Positions 26,929-36,419 are shown, counted from the stretch's first letter. The stretch is 64,000 bases of DNA from CAYPNF01 sp964411985 (GCA_964411985.1 CAYPNF010000016.1:1-64000), one strand, 5' to 3'. Numbers and translations: made by a program. The notes: generated by a model from the letters alone, not told the origin.

Positions 26929-28449
26929 CTACCCGCGGAAGAGGAGAAAGAACAAAGTGGTGATTACCGTGGCGGGCAGAGCGCCTAGAAAAAGCCGGAG
27001 AGGGGCGATGCCCTCGGGAAAGAAGCGTCCGAGAATGGCTTGTCCGGCGGGATTCGGGGCATTGGCAATGACCGTAAGGCCACCGCCTGTGACGGCCCCC
27101 GCTACCATGGCGTATTTCATGCCGTCCGAGAGTTCGGGAACCAGCGTAGCCAGGTAGGTAATGGCAGCATTGTCATTAAAGGCAGTGAGCCCGATGGAGC
27201 CAAACAGGAGCGGAATCTCGTTCAGCCTCCCCAAAACGGGGCCGATCCACCATTGCTGGAGTCCGCCGTGAATCACGAGTCCCGCGAGGAAGAACCCTAC
27301 CAGGATCGCAGGTCTCAGCTGCAGTTCCGCCTGGTGCTCCTGGGTGACCTCCGTGAAACCGAGGAAGAAGAGGAACGTGCCGATCAAGCTCGCCGGGCTG
27401 TGGGCGAAGAGAACCGCTGCACCCATGAAAAGAAGGTTTCCAAACGTGACCCAAGTTGGGATGGGTGGAAGCCCGGAGCCGCTCTGCACGGCGGGGGATC
27501 GGTCTGCTTGGATCCGGGCGAAATCCTTCCGGAACAGCGCGAAGTAAAGTCCGTTCGACGCCAGAATGGCAAGGGCCGCTTTCCAGCCGAAGTGGGTAAG
27601 CATATACACCGTGCCCCACTTCCAAGGGGCCGCGACCATAAGCACAGGCGGCGCGGCGAAGTGGGTGAGGGTACCGCCGATCGAGATATTGACGAAGAGG
27701 AGCCCGAGCGTGGCGTAGGCAAAGGCGGATCGAGGCTGCCGGGCGTAGAACTGCTTGGCCAGCAACGAGGCAGCGATGGTCATCGCCGCCGGCTCCGTGA
27801 TCACGGAGCCCAGCAGCGGGGCGAGCGTCAGGATGGACCACCACCAGGCAACGGTGCCCCCGCCGAAAAGACGAGAAACAGAACGCAAAGCACGCTCCGA
27901 AAGCTCCAAGACTGGTCTTGTCGACGCCATCGCCATGATCACCACCACGAAGATCGGCTCCTGGAAATTGACATGATGGTTGAGATACTGCGACGCGGTC
28001 TCCGGACCCAGGCGCAGGGTGATCAGCAGGGCGAGGGGGATGACCCAGATGCCAAAGATCACTTCCACTTCGCCAAGAAAGTGCAGGAGGGTTGCCAGGG
28101 GTGGCTTGGGGTTGGACCCGGCTCCCGACTCGGCCTTTGCCGCCGCCCGTGATTCAACCACATGAGCCCAATGTTGAAACTTATGGGCGAAGAAGGTGTG
28201 AACGACGGCACCCAGGAAAAGAAGCGAGGCCAGAAGATTCAGGGGCTGAATCGAGATCCGGTGCTTCAAGACCTCCACAACACTTTGGAGATGCCTGTCC
28301 TGGTAAATCTCCAAGGGAGGAGGAAAGACGCTCGGGTGCGGGGCGATGGCGTCCGCGGCGAGCGCTGGAGCACAACAACCGAGCGCACAGAGGCCTAAGG
28401 CCAGGAAAGCCAGGTTCTTGGTTCTGAGGTGACAACGCTGCCTGATCAT
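26929..28449 (-). CDS. Putative Na+/H+ antiporter
   Basis: The ATG at 28449 (MIRQRCHLRTKNLAFLALG) gives 506 residues with an apparent signal peptide (ending APALAAD) and about ten further membrane segments. The central region, including SVITEPAAMTIAASLLAKQF, LFVNISIGGTLTHFAAPPVL and GLTAFNDNAAITYLATLVPE, matches the putative Na+/H+ antiporter family related to the ArsB/NhaD superfamily. It would exchange sodium for protons at the cytoplasmic membrane. The upstream in-frame TTG at 28500 is a weaker start. The gene is divergent from the SPFH/metal cluster, with a 380-bp gap between them. Confidence 0.85.
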   Translation of the reverse strand: MIRQRCHLRTKNLAFLALGLCALGCCAPALAADAIAPHPSVFPPPLEIYQDRHLQSVVEVLKHRISIQPLNLLASLLFLGAVVHTFFAHKFQHWAHVVESRAAAKAESGAGSNPKPPLATLLHFLGEVEVIFGIWVIPLALLITLRLGPETASQYLNHHVNFQEPIFVVVIMAMASTRPVLELSERALRSVSRLFGGGTVAWWWSILTLAPLLGSVITEPAAMTIAASLLAKQFYARQPRSAFAYATLGLLFVNISIGGTLTHFAAPPVLMVAAPWKWGTVYMLTHFGWKAALAILASNGLYFALFRKDFARIQADRSPAVQSGSGLPPIPTWVTFGNLLFMGAAVLFAHSPASLIGTFLFFLGFTEVTQEHQAELQLRPAILVGFFLAGLVIHGGLQQWWIGPVLGRLNEIPLLFGSIGLTAFNDNAAITYLATLVPELSDGMKYAMVAGAVTGGGLTVIANAPNPAGQAILGRFFPEGIAPLRLFLGALPATVITTLFFLLFRG

Positions 28450-28829
28450 GAACGGCACTAGGATGCGGGCGGACAGCCACAAAGGCAAGGGTTGGAACAA
28501 AAGGGAGAGCGCTATCGGCCATCCCGATCCTCGCCGAATATGAAGTTGTTGTAAATACCTGTAGACGTGATTGTTATATATCTTCCATCATGAGGTTCAC
28601 CCAGAAACGGGCCTCCTGTGCCGCAAAAGGCACACCCTGTTGCGCTGGAACCAGTTGAACACTCTCGAAAGGCTCTGGTCCAATGCCTACGAGCCTGCCC
28701 CTGGGTGAAAAACCCATGGTCTCTCGTTGGGCGAACTGCCGAAGACGGGTGCGATGGTGTCCGATGCAATATGAATAACCGTTTGCAATCGAAAGGCAGA
28801 TTCGTAAGCTTAACGGCTCAGGTCATGTC
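28450..28829. other. Divergent intergenic region, probable promoters
   Basis: No gene was recognised in these 380 bp, and the short frames here have no family features. An AT-rich patch at about 28540-28590 and a weak -35/-10-like pair, TTGCAA (28783-28788) and TAAGCT (28805-28810) with a 16-bp spacer, precede the GTG at 28830. These are suggestive only. Confidence 0.3.
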
Positions 28830-29789
28830 GTGAGACAGTTTGTTACCATAGCGGCGAACGCGTTCATGGAGCTAGTCCGGCAACCGGTTTTCCTGTTGTT
28901 GATGACGACTTCGGGTGCTTTTGGCGTTTTCCTGGCAGCAGTGCCCTACTTCGGTTTTGGGGAAGACCCCAAACTGGTGAAGGACAGCGTGCTGGCTATG
29001 ATGTTGCTGGCGGGTCTGCTGGGCGCTGTGCTCAGCGCCTCGGCTTCGGTGGCTCACGAGATCCGGACAGGGACGGCTTTGGCGGTCTTGGCGAAGCCGG
29101 TGGGCCGGGCGCAATTCCTCCTGGCCAAGTACGTGGGTTTGGCGGGAACGTTGTTGTTGCTCACTTATTTCAACACCCTCTCCGCTTTGCTGGCGAGCCG
29201 GATGGCCTTTGACGCTTATGGGTCGACGGATACGCTAGCGCTGAAGATCTACTTTGTGGCCCTGCTGTTGGCGTATGGGATCGGGGGATTCACCAACTAT
29301 TTTCTGAACCGGCCTTTCGTTTCGGACGCGGTATTCAGCCTGCTGGTGATGGGTACGCTGGCCTTTGTCGTTGTGAATCTGTTTAACAAAGAAGGGGAAT
29401 GGCAGGCGTTTGCGAAGGACGTGGATTGGCGGTTGCTGCCGGCTTGTGTCCTGGTGTTGTTCGCCTTGCTGGTGCTGGCGGGGCTGGCTCTGGCTTGTTC
29501 CACCCGGTTGGAAATGATCCCTACCCTCGTGGTTTGTTCGGGTTTGTTCCTCCTGGGTTTGATGTCCGAGTTTCTTTTTCTGGATCATGTCGAAAAGGGC
29601 AAATGGTGGGCGCAGATTCTCTATACCATCACCCCCAACTGGCAGCTGTTCTGGCTGGCCGATGCCCTGGAGGGCCAGCAGAAGATTCCTTGGACCTACG
29701 TGGTCAAGGCGATGGGGTATATGCTGGGATACTTGGGAGCGTCCTTGTGCGCTGCCTTGCTGCTATTTGAAGATCGTGAGCTGAGTTAA
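28830..29789 (+). CDS. ABC-2 type transporter permease
   Basis: This 319-residue membrane protein starts at a GTG (VRQFVTIAANAFMELVRQPV) and has about seven or eight hydrophobic helices. The opening resembles permeases of the multi-copper-enzyme maturation (NosY-like) ABC family. SASASVAHEIRTGTALAVLA and KPVGRAQFLLAKYVGLAGTL are also typical of that group. It should form the channel of an ABC exporter, but no ATPase gene is next to it in this window. It is separated by 6 bp from the first SPFH gene and is probably the first gene of that operon. Confidence 0.8.
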   Translation: MRQFVTIAANAFMELVRQPVFLLLMTTSGAFGVFLAAVPYFGFGEDPKLVKDSVLAMMLLAGLLGAVLSASASVAHEIRTGTALAVLAKPVGRAQFLLAKYVGLAGTLLLLTYFNTLSALLASRMAFDAYGSTDTLALKIYFVALLLAYGIGGFTNYFLNRPFVSDAVFSLLVMGTLAFVVVNLFNKEGEWQAFAKDVDWRLLPACVLVLFALLVLAGLALACSTRLEMIPTLVVCSGLFLLGLMSEFLFLDHVEKGKWWAQILYTITPNWQLFWLADALEGQQKIPWTYVVKAMGYMLGYLGASLCAALLLFEDRELS

Positions 29790-29795
29790 ATCACC

Positions 29796-31670
29796 ATGGA
29801 ACAGAGCATCCGTAGAAAAGGCCTGGTTAACTGGATCATGCTCCTCGTGCTGGGGGCATGCGGCGCTTTGGTAGCACGCTACGCGAATTCCGCCACCGGG
29901 ATCGTGACCGCCGCTTTCATGACGGTGGGATTTCTGGCTGCCTTGGTCAGCTATTTCCAGATGCGTTTGGAGGATAGGGAACGCCTGGAACAGTTGGAAT
30001 TCGATGAGCTCCAGCGGTCCGCCTCCAGCGCCACCCTCTTCAGCGAACAGGCCGCCGATACCTTCCCGGCACGCCGGGCGCGGGAGCAGTTTGAACGGTT
30101 CTTTGTCCCCGGTTTCACCATTCTTTTCTTCTTCCTGCAAGCCGGAGGCGCCTTCTACCTCTGGAAACACCTGGGTGAAGACAAGGTGGCTAGCTTGCAG
30201 GAGTCAACCGTCGCCTTGGCCCTGTTCGGCCTCTTCTCTTTGGTCTATTTTCAGTTTGGAAAATACTCGGCCGCCCTGGCGAGGATTGAGCGGCAGCGGC
30301 TACTTCGACCCCAGGCCAGCTACCTGTTGTTGGGCGCGGTGTTGAACCTGCTGGGGTCCCTCGTGGAAGTGGCGAATTGGGCCGGGTATTCGGCCGCAGA
30401 CACCATGGTCGCGCGTGTCCTGGTGGTCATTCTCGGCCTGGTGGCGGTAGAGAACCTCATCGCCTTGGTCTTTGAGCTTTATCGTCCCCGCTTGAAGGGC
30501 GTGATGGAGCATCCGCTCTATGAAAGCCGCCTGATAGGATTGTTGAGCCAACCGGGTGGTCTGATCACCACTGCGGCACAGGCGTTGGACTACCAATTCG
30601 GATTCAAGGTTTCCGAGACCTGGTTCTATCGCTTTCTGGAGAAGGCGCTTGGCTGGGTGGTTCTGGCCCAGGTGGCAATCCTGTTCCTTTCCTCCATGAT
30701 CGTGGTGGTCGAGCCTGGCGAGCAGGCGTTGCTGGAGCGCCTGGGCAAACCGGTGCAAGGCCGCGACCTCCTCAGCCCTGGATGGCACATCAAATACCCT
30801 TGGCCAGTGGACCGGATCTATCGGTACCAGACTGAGGCAGTGCAGGGTTTTGAGGTGGGAATTGTCCATGACGACAAGGACAGCACCCAACGCACCGTGC
30901 TTTGGACCAAGCAGCATTACAAAGAGGAGTTTCCGATGCTGGTGGCAAGCCGACAGACGCCGTTGTCGGTTGCCGGAGGCGAACAAGCGGTGCCGGTGGG
31001 CCTTTTGGCGGTGAGTCTGCCTGTTCAGTATCAAATTCAGGATGTGCGGGCCTTCGCATACAATCATGCGGCCGCCGGTGAGCTGCTGCAGAAAGTGGCT
31101 TTTGGAGAGTTTACTCGTTACTTGGTCGGGGTGGATTTGAATGACCTGATGACCACCGGTCGGAAGACGGCGGCGGTCGAACTCCAGCGCCGGATTCAGG
31201 CTCGTGCCGATGAGCACAAGCTGGGAGTGAAGATTCTCTTTGTCGGTCTGCATGATATTCATCCGCCGGTGAAGGTGGCTCCCGCCTTCGAAAGAGTGAT
31301 TGGGGCCATCCAGGAGAAGGAGGCCACCAACCACTACGCCCGTGCCTACGCGGCGGAACGGGTGCCCATGGCGAGGGCCGAGGCGGCCAAGTTTCTGAAC
31401 GAAGCGGAGGCCTACCGAATCCGCGAGATGGCGGCTGCGGGCGCTGCGGCGGGGCGTTTCACCAACCAGCTGACGGCGGCCAAAGCCTCCCCTGAGGTGT
31501 ACCGGCTCCGCACCTATCTCGAAACCCTGGTCGCCGCAACGGCCGCCCCACGGAAGTACATCGTTGTACCAACCAACACCCACGACGTTGTTCTCTTTAA
31601 CCTGGAAGACAAGCTGCGGGCGGACCTTCTCGACATCACCCTTCCGACAAGCAAGAAAACCAAAGAATAG
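29796..31670 (+). CDS. SPFH/band-7 (HflK-like) protein with polytopic N-terminal extension
   Basis: This protein has 624 residues. The first 310 contain about six membrane helices (for example NWIMLLVLGACGALVARYA, and WVVLAQVAILFLSSMIVVV before the SPFH domain), which standard HflK/HflC proteins lack. An SPFH/band-7 domain follows (about 310-525) with EPGEQALLERLGKP, VGLLAVSLPVQYQIQDVRAF and LGVKILFVGLHDIHPPVKVA. A helical Ala/Glu-rich tail ends the protein. SPFH proteins assemble into ring or cage scaffolds that organise membrane proteins and proteases such as FtsH. It is followed by two more SPFH genes. Confidence 0.85.
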   Translation: MEQSIRRKGLVNWIMLLVLGACGALVARYANSATGIVTAAFMTVGFLAALVSYFQMRLEDRERLEQLEFDELQRSASSATLFSEQAADTFPARRAREQFERFFVPGFTILFFFLQAGGAFYLWKHLGEDKVASLQESTVALALFGLFSLVYFQFGKYSAALARIERQRLLRPQASYLLLGAVLNLLGSLVEVANWAGYSAADTMVARVLVVILGLVAVENLIALVFELYRPRLKGVMEHPLYESRLIGLLSQPGGLITTAAQALDYQFGFKVSETWFYRFLEKALGWVVLAQVAILFLSSMIVVVEPGEQALLERLGKPVQGRDLLSPGWHIKYPWPVDRIYRYQTEAVQGFEVGIVHDDKDSTQRTVLWTKQHYKEEFPMLVASRQTPLSVAGGEQAVPVGLLAVSLPVQYQIQDVRAFAYNHAAAGELLQKVAFGEFTRYLVGVDLNDLMTTGRKTAAVELQRRIQARADEHKLGVKILFVGLHDIHPPVKVAPAFERVIGAIQEKEATNHYARAYAAERVPMARAEAAKFLNEAEAYRIREMAAAGAAAGRFTNQLTAAKASPEVYRLRTYLETLVAATAAPRKYIVVPTNTHDVVLFNLEDKLRADLLDITLPTSKKTKE

Positions 31671-31708
31671 CCGAGAGTAGCTTTTGAACTGATCGCTGGA
31701 AACTGACT

Positions 31709-32605
31709 ATGAAGCGTAATCCCATCACCCTCGCCACGGGTATTCTTGTCCTCCTGGTTTTCGGAGCCATGCTCTTCGTTTTCCAGGTTCGCCAGACTGA
31801 GGTAGCCGTCGTAACCACTCTCGGTCGCTACAGCGGCGCCTATGAGCCCGGTCCGCACTTGCGGCTTCCCTGGCCCATTCAGAACGTCTACCGGTTCGAC
31901 AACCGGATTCGGAATCTGGGCAACAAGTTCGAGCCCGTGAACACCGGAGATGGGCGCATTTTGCTCATGGATGTGTTCGTCGGGTGGCGCATCTCCGATC
32001 CCAGGCGTTTTCTCGAGAAGTTCAACAACGACGTGACTCGCGCCGAGAAGAGCCTAGAAGATCTCCTGCGCGATGCGAAAATGACGACCGTCAGCGCGCA
32101 TAACCTCGCCGACTTTATTTCGCCCAACCCACAAGAACTGAAGTTCGAGAAGATTGAAAAAGACATGCTGGAAGCCCTCAAGCCCAAGGCCGAAGCCAGC
32201 TACGGTATCGAAGTCGCCCTGTTGGGAATCAAACAGATCGGATTGCCCGAAGGGATTACCGCCAAGGTGTTTGAACGTATGACGGCCGAACGCGAGCAGT
32301 TGGTGAAGCAGTTCCGCGGCGAAGGTGCCGCCGAGGCGATCCGGATCCGTTCCGACGCCGACCGCCAGCGGGACCAAATCCTGGCGGAAGCGGAATCCAA
32401 GGCGACTTTGATTCGGGGAGAGGCGGATGCTGCTGCTGCCAAGTCTTTGAAGGTGTTTGAGCAGGACCCGGAACTGGCGGTGTTCCTGCTGAAGCTCAAC
32501 GCACTGGAACGTTCGTTGAAGGAACGCGCCACGCTGATTCTGGACACGCGCACGCCTCCCTTTGATCTGCTCAAAGGCCAGGCGGGATCCGGCTCCATCA
32601 AGTAA
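31709..32605 (+). CDS. SPFH/band-7 protein, HflC-like
   Basis: This 298-residue protein has a single N-terminal membrane anchor (about 7-27) and then a band-7 domain. The domain contains VRQTEVAVVTTLGRYSGAYE, PGPHLRLPWPIQNVYRFDNR and a helical coiled region with GEGAAEAIRIRSDADRQRDQ. The length and order match HflC, the partner of HflK in the FtsH-regulating complex. It lies between two other SPFH genes with short gaps (38 and 23 bp), so the three were probably made together and may form one hetero-oligomer. Confidence 0.9.
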   Translation: MKRNPITLATGILVLLVFGAMLFVFQVRQTEVAVVTTLGRYSGAYEPGPHLRLPWPIQNVYRFDNRIRNLGNKFEPVNTGDGRILLMDVFVGWRISDPRRFLEKFNNDVTRAEKSLEDLLRDAKMTTVSAHNLADFISPNPQELKFEKIEKDMLEALKPKAEASYGIEVALLGIKQIGLPEGITAKVFERMTAEREQLVKQFRGEGAAEAIRIRSDADRQRDQILAEAESKATLIRGEADAAAAKSLKVFEQDPELAVFLLKLNALERSLKERATLILDTRTPPFDLLKGQAGSGSIK

Positions 32606-32628
32606 AGCGGGTTGACTGTCATCAGACT

Positions 32629-33717
32629 ATGAGCGACCCAAAACAAACGCAACCGGTCCAGGGGGGACCTCCTCTGCAATCAGCGGAGGATTCCAGTTCG
32701 CAAGCCCTTTCGGAGGCGATGCAGAGCAGTTTTCAGGTGGTGAAGCTGCTCATGATCGGCTTGGTGGCCCTCTTCTGTTTCTCCGGAGGCTTCATCGTCA
32801 AGCCGAACGAGGTCGTAGTGGTACTCCGCTTTGGCAAACCCAAGGGCACCGGCCCCGAGCAGCTCCTGAAGCCCGGCTGGCATTGGGCCATGCCTTATCC
32901 CATCGATGAAAAGGTCCGCATCCCCATCGGCCAGAGCCATACGGTACGCTCGAGCGCTGGCTGGTACGCGACGACCCCCGACATGGAGGCCAGAAGCGAG
33001 GAACCACAGCCCCGGGGCTACCTGAGCCCAGAGATCGATGGCTACACCCTGACCGCCGACGGAAACATCATTCATGTGCGTGCGACGGTGAACTACCGGA
33101 TTAGCGATCCGATCCGCTATACCTTTGGCTTTACCAACGTGCTCGGCACCCTGACCAATGTGCTGAACAACGCGATTCTGTTCGCCTCCTCCCGATTCAC
33201 GGCGGACGCGGCGCTGTACAGTGACCGGGCCCGGTTTCGAGACGCGGTGTTGGACAGGGTCAACCAGCAGGTCAAAAACCTGCACCTGGGAATTTCCTTG
33301 GAACCAGGGGATGTCGAAACCAAGGCTCCTGCGGACGTGCGCCAGGCCTTCGAGAACGTAAATGCCGCGATGCAGGAACGCAGCAAGCTGGTCAGCGACG
33401 CCCGCGGCTACTCCGATGAAGTGACGAGCAAGGCGGTGGGTGAAGCCCGCGCGGTAGTCAGCGGCGGCCTGGTCAGCAGCAATCGCGTCGTCAGCGCCAT
33501 CATCGCGGACGCAACGTACTTTCAGGATCAGCTGCCCTCCTACCAAAGGAATCCAGCGCTGTTCCGCGAGCGGGTTCTGGCCGCCACCATGGGACGCGCC
33601 CTCACCAACGCCCAGGAGAAGTTTTTCCTGCCCGACCGGATCGACGGCCAACCCCGGGAACTTCGCTTGCAGCTCAGCCGCGAACCCCAGAAGAAGGAAC
33701 GCGAGTCAGCGTATTAA
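32629..33717 (+). CDS. SPFH/band-7 protein, HflK-like
   Basis: This 362-residue protein has an acidic, Gln/Ser-rich N-terminal tail facing the cytoplasm, one membrane helix (about 43-62, LLMIGLVALFCFSGGFIVKP) and a band-7 domain. The domain includes PNEVVVVLRFGKPKGTGPEQ, LLKPGWHWAMPYPIDEKVRI and the HflK-like HVRATVNYRISDPIRYTFGF. The coil region has VTSKAVGEARAVVSGG. It pairs naturally with the HflC-like gene just upstream, with 23 bp between them. The P-type ATPase gene starts 18 bp after its stop. Confidence 0.9.
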   Translation: MSDPKQTQPVQGGPPLQSAEDSSSQALSEAMQSSFQVVKLLMIGLVALFCFSGGFIVKPNEVVVVLRFGKPKGTGPEQLLKPGWHWAMPYPIDEKVRIPIGQSHTVRSSAGWYATTPDMEARSEEPQPRGYLSPEIDGYTLTADGNIIHVRATVNYRISDPIRYTFGFTNVLGTLTNVLNNAILFASSRFTADAALYSDRARFRDAVLDRVNQQVKNLHLGISLEPGDVETKAPADVRQAFENVNAAMQERSKLVSDARGYSDEVTSKAVGEARAVVSGGLVSSNRVVSAIIADATYFQDQLPSYQRNPALFRERVLAATMGRALTNAQEKFFLPDRIDGQPRELRLQLSREPQKKERESAY

Positions 33718-33735
33718 CCCTTTCTCCAGATTCTC

Positions 33736-35808
33736 ATGCAGGTAACCTCCCTTTTCAGCCGCCAGCAGGATCGGCATGATCACCACGATCATTCGTGCTG
33801 CAACCACGATCACCCTCACGACCATGACCATCACCATAAACACGACGATGGGTGTGGGTGTGGCCACGATCATGAGCATGTGCAGATCCGGCTGCCCCAG
33901 ACCATCGCGGGCTTGCTCTTCGTCATCAATTCATACCTGGTCAACTGGCTCCTGCCCAACGGCAACATGGTGGCCAGCGCGAGTGCGATGCTCGGCGCCC
34001 TCATTCTTGGGGCTCCCATTATCTGGACCTCGGTCAAAGACCTCCGTCGAGGAACGCTGAGTATCAACGAGCTGGTGAGTATCGCGGTGCTGGCTTCCTT
34101 CGCCAGCGGCGATTACCAAACCGCCGGGATCGTGGCTTTCTTCATGCTCCTCGGCGAAATCATCGAGACCCGTACGGCGGCCGGCGCGCGCGCCTCCATC
34201 GAATCGCTGATCAAACTCACCCCTACCAAGGCCCGTCGTATCATGAAAGGTGGGAAAGAAGAGGAGGTGCCCGCCAAAGACCTCGCCATCGGCGACCTCA
34301 TCCGCATCCGGCCTGGAGACAACGTGGCAGCCGACGGGGTCATCACGGCGGGGCAGGGCTCATTCAACCAAGCGAATATCACCGGGGAATCTCTTCCGGT
34401 GGATAAGAACCCGGGGGACCAGGTCTTCGCCGGCACGCAGAATCTCACCGGGGTGTTGGAGATCAAAGTGACTCGCGCGGGCGAAGACACCACCCTGGGC
34501 CAGGTGCGCGACCTGATCCTGGCGGCGGAAAAGACCAAGCTGCCGATCATGCGAATTGTGGACCAGTACATGGTCTATTATACGCCCTTTGTGCTGGTGA
34601 TTGGGGCCTTGGTCTGGGCCTTCACCCACAGCCTCGATAGAATGATCGCCGTCCTCGTCGTCTCCTGCCCGTGCGCTTTCATTCTGGCTTCCCCGACAGC
34701 GATGGTGGCGGCGCTTTCGGCCGCCGCCCGTTTGGGGGTGCTGATCAAGAACGTGTCGGACCTGGAATCGGCTGCACGGATCAACGCGTTCATCTTCGAC
34801 AAGACCGGGACTCTCACGACGGGGCAGCTCGAAGTCAGCCGCCTGGCTCCCGTAGGCGATATCAAGCCAGCGGAGTTACTGCGCGTGGCTGCCTCGGCTG
34901 AAAAGTACAGTAACCATCCCACGGCGAAGGCCATCGCGGCGCTGGCCGGAGAGGCAGGCGTGCCCCTTTCTGAGCCGGGTGGTTTTCAGGAAACAGCCGG
35001 CCGCGGCGTCAAAGCCCAAATCGACGGTTCGGCGGTCCTGGTGGGTCGTGCCCAGTGGCTGAAGGACAACGGGATTGGGGAAGACTTTTCCAAATCGGTC
35101 GATCTGAACGAGACCGAAGGGTTCAGTCTCCTGTACGTGGCCCGGGGCGGGCAGTTCCTGGGATGGATTGGCTTGCGTGATCAGACGCGCCCGGAGGCCA
35201 AGGAATCGTTGAGCGCCTTGCTCCAGACCGGTGTCAGGCGCATCGCCATGATTTCTGGGGATCGACAACCGGTCGCGGCTCGCGTAGCACGCGAAATCGG
35301 CTGTGAAGAGGTCATGGCCGAGTGCTTGCCGCAGAACAAGGTCGAGTTCGTTCGGCTCATGAAATCGAAGGGCTACCGGGTCGCGGTGGTGGGCGATGGT
35401 GTCAACGACGCGCCCGCCCTGGCCGCAGGGGATATCGGTATCGCCATGGGCGCGGCAGGCAGTGAGGTGGCAATCCACAGCGCCACGATCGCCCTCATGA
35501 ACAGCGACCTCCGCCGCCTGCCTTTCCTCGTGAAGCTTTCGCGTAACACGCGTGGGGTGATCAACCAGAATTTCCTGTTCGGAGTGTTCTTCATTATCGG
35601 GGGTCTCACGCTGGCGGCTTTTGGTTACATCAACCCCATTGTGGCCGCCATTATGCATAATGCCGGCTCGCTGATCGTGGTGTTCAACAGCGCCCGATTA
35701 GTGCGCCAGGGCGAACACTTGGAGCCATTCCGTGCCGATGCACCCACCAAGCCCTCAGACAGTGCCCCTCAGGTGCCACAGGGACAATTCAGCCCGACGG
35801 TTGCTTGA
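33736..35808 (+). CDS. Heavy-metal translocating P1B-type ATPase with His-rich N terminus
   Basis: This 690-residue enzyme couples ATP hydrolysis to metal export. The N terminus (about 10-45) is a His/Asp/Cys-rich tail (HDHHDHSCCNHDHPHDHD) and not a folded HMA domain. Membrane helices follow, then the A-domain TGES motif in NITGESLPVDK, the transport motif C311-P-C313, the phosphorylated Asp355 in DKTGT, and the hinge GDGVNDAPALAAGDIGIAMG. The CPC plus His-rich type usually moves Zn/Cd/Co or Cu. The exact metal cannot be read. It is the last gene of the permease/SPFH run and lies 109 bp upstream of ferritin. Confidence 0.95.
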   Translation: MQVTSLFSRQQDRHDHHDHSCCNHDHPHDHDHHHKHDDGCGCGHDHEHVQIRLPQTIAGLLFVINSYLVNWLLPNGNMVASASAMLGALILGAPIIWTSVKDLRRGTLSINELVSIAVLASFASGDYQTAGIVAFFMLLGEIIETRTAAGARASIESLIKLTPTKARRIMKGGKEEEVPAKDLAIGDLIRIRPGDNVAADGVITAGQGSFNQANITGESLPVDKNPGDQVFAGTQNLTGVLEIKVTRAGEDTTLGQVRDLILAAEKTKLPIMRIVDQYMVYYTPFVLVIGALVWAFTHSLDRMIAVLVVSCPCAFILASPTAMVAALSAAARLGVLIKNVSDLESAARINAFIFDKTGTLTTGQLEVSRLAPVGDIKPAELLRVAASAEKYSNHPTAKAIAALAGEAGVPLSEPGGFQETAGRGVKAQIDGSAVLVGRAQWLKDNGIGEDFSKSVDLNETEGFSLLYVARGGQFLGWIGLRDQTRPEAKESLSALLQTGVRRIAMISGDRQPVAARVAREIGCEEVMAECLPQNKVEFVRLMKSKGYRVAVVGDGVNDAPALAAGDIGIAMGAAGSEVAIHSATIALMNSDLRRLPFLVKLSRNTRGVINQNFLFGVFFIIGGLTLAAFGYINPIVAAIMHNAGSLIVVFNSARLVRQGEHLEPFRADAPTKPSDSAPQVPQGQFSPTVA

Positions 35809-35885
35809 CGCGACTTTGGATGGTATAGGTAAGGCAGGTCGCGAATTAGGCCCGCCCGCTCCAATCATGCTCACTGGGTATGGTT

Positions 35886-35900
35886 TGCGGTTAGGCCGCA
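35886..35900. repeat. Small hairpin just before the ferritin start
   Basis: TGCGG-ttagg-CCGCA is a perfect 5-bp stem with a 5-base loop, 17 bp upstream of the ferritin ATG. It could affect translation or be chance. It has no U tract, so it is not a terminator. Confidence 0.25.
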
Positions 35901-35917
35901 TGTGAGAAAGATAAACA

Positions 35918-36412
35918 ATGCTGAAAAACGAACTGCTGGAAGCGTTGAACAAGCAGATCAACGCGGAAATGTATTCCTCCTATCTGTACCTTTCCATGGC
36001 TTCCTGGCTGGAAGCCGAGAACCTTACCGGAATGGCCTCCTGGATGAAAACCCAGGCCAGGGAAGAGTGGAGCCATTCGATGAAGTTCTACCAATTCATC
36101 TATGAAAGGGGCGGCCGCGTCACCCTCCAGGCTATCGCCGCGCCTCCCGCCAAGTGGGATAGCCCCTTGGCCGTTTTCGAAGAGGTGGGTCGTCACGAAC
36201 AGCACGTTACCAAACTGATCTACGAAATCCTGGAACAAGCCCAGGCAGTCAAGGATCACGCCACCGTCGCCTTTCTGCAATGGTTTGTGAAGGAACAGGT
36301 CGAGGAAGAGGCCACCGCAGCTGACGTGCTCAGCAAGGTGAAGATGGTGAGTGGTTCGCCAAACGGACTTTTCCTCATCGACCGCATGCTGGGCGAGCGC
36401 AAGGGCGAATAA
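35918..36412 (+). CDS. ftnA: Ferritin (non-haem)
   Basis: This 164-residue ferritin has all the ferroxidase-centre ligands in the same numbering as E. coli FtnA: E17, E50, H53, E94 and Q127, with an extra E130. The helices follow the usual four-helix plus short helix order (SSYLYLSMASWLEAENLTGM, then REEWSHSMKFYQFIYERGGR). It stores iron inside a 24-mer by oxidising Fe(II). The weak ribosome site GAGAAAG lies 10 bp before the ATG. The gene follows the heavy-metal ATPase on the same strand. It may be expressed separately, since the 109-bp gap contains a hairpin. Confidence 0.96.
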   Translation: MLKNELLEALNKQINAEMYSSYLYLSMASWLEAENLTGMASWMKTQAREEWSHSMKFYQFIYERGGRVTLQAIAAPPAKWDSPLAVFEEVGRHEQHVTKLIYEILEQAQAVKDHATVAFLQWFVKEQVEEEATAADVLSKVKMVSGSPNGLFLIDRMLGERKGE

Positions 36413-36419
36413 CCCCCTC

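Noticed and set aside
28512..28769. An 85-residue frame in the divergent gap
   Set aside because: Its composition is unlike the genes here, it has no motif, and it sits where promoters are expected.
30300..31583. A 427-residue open frame on the minus strand
   Set aside because: It is opposite the first SPFH gene, which has a clear band-7 domain. The antisense translation has no recognisable motif.
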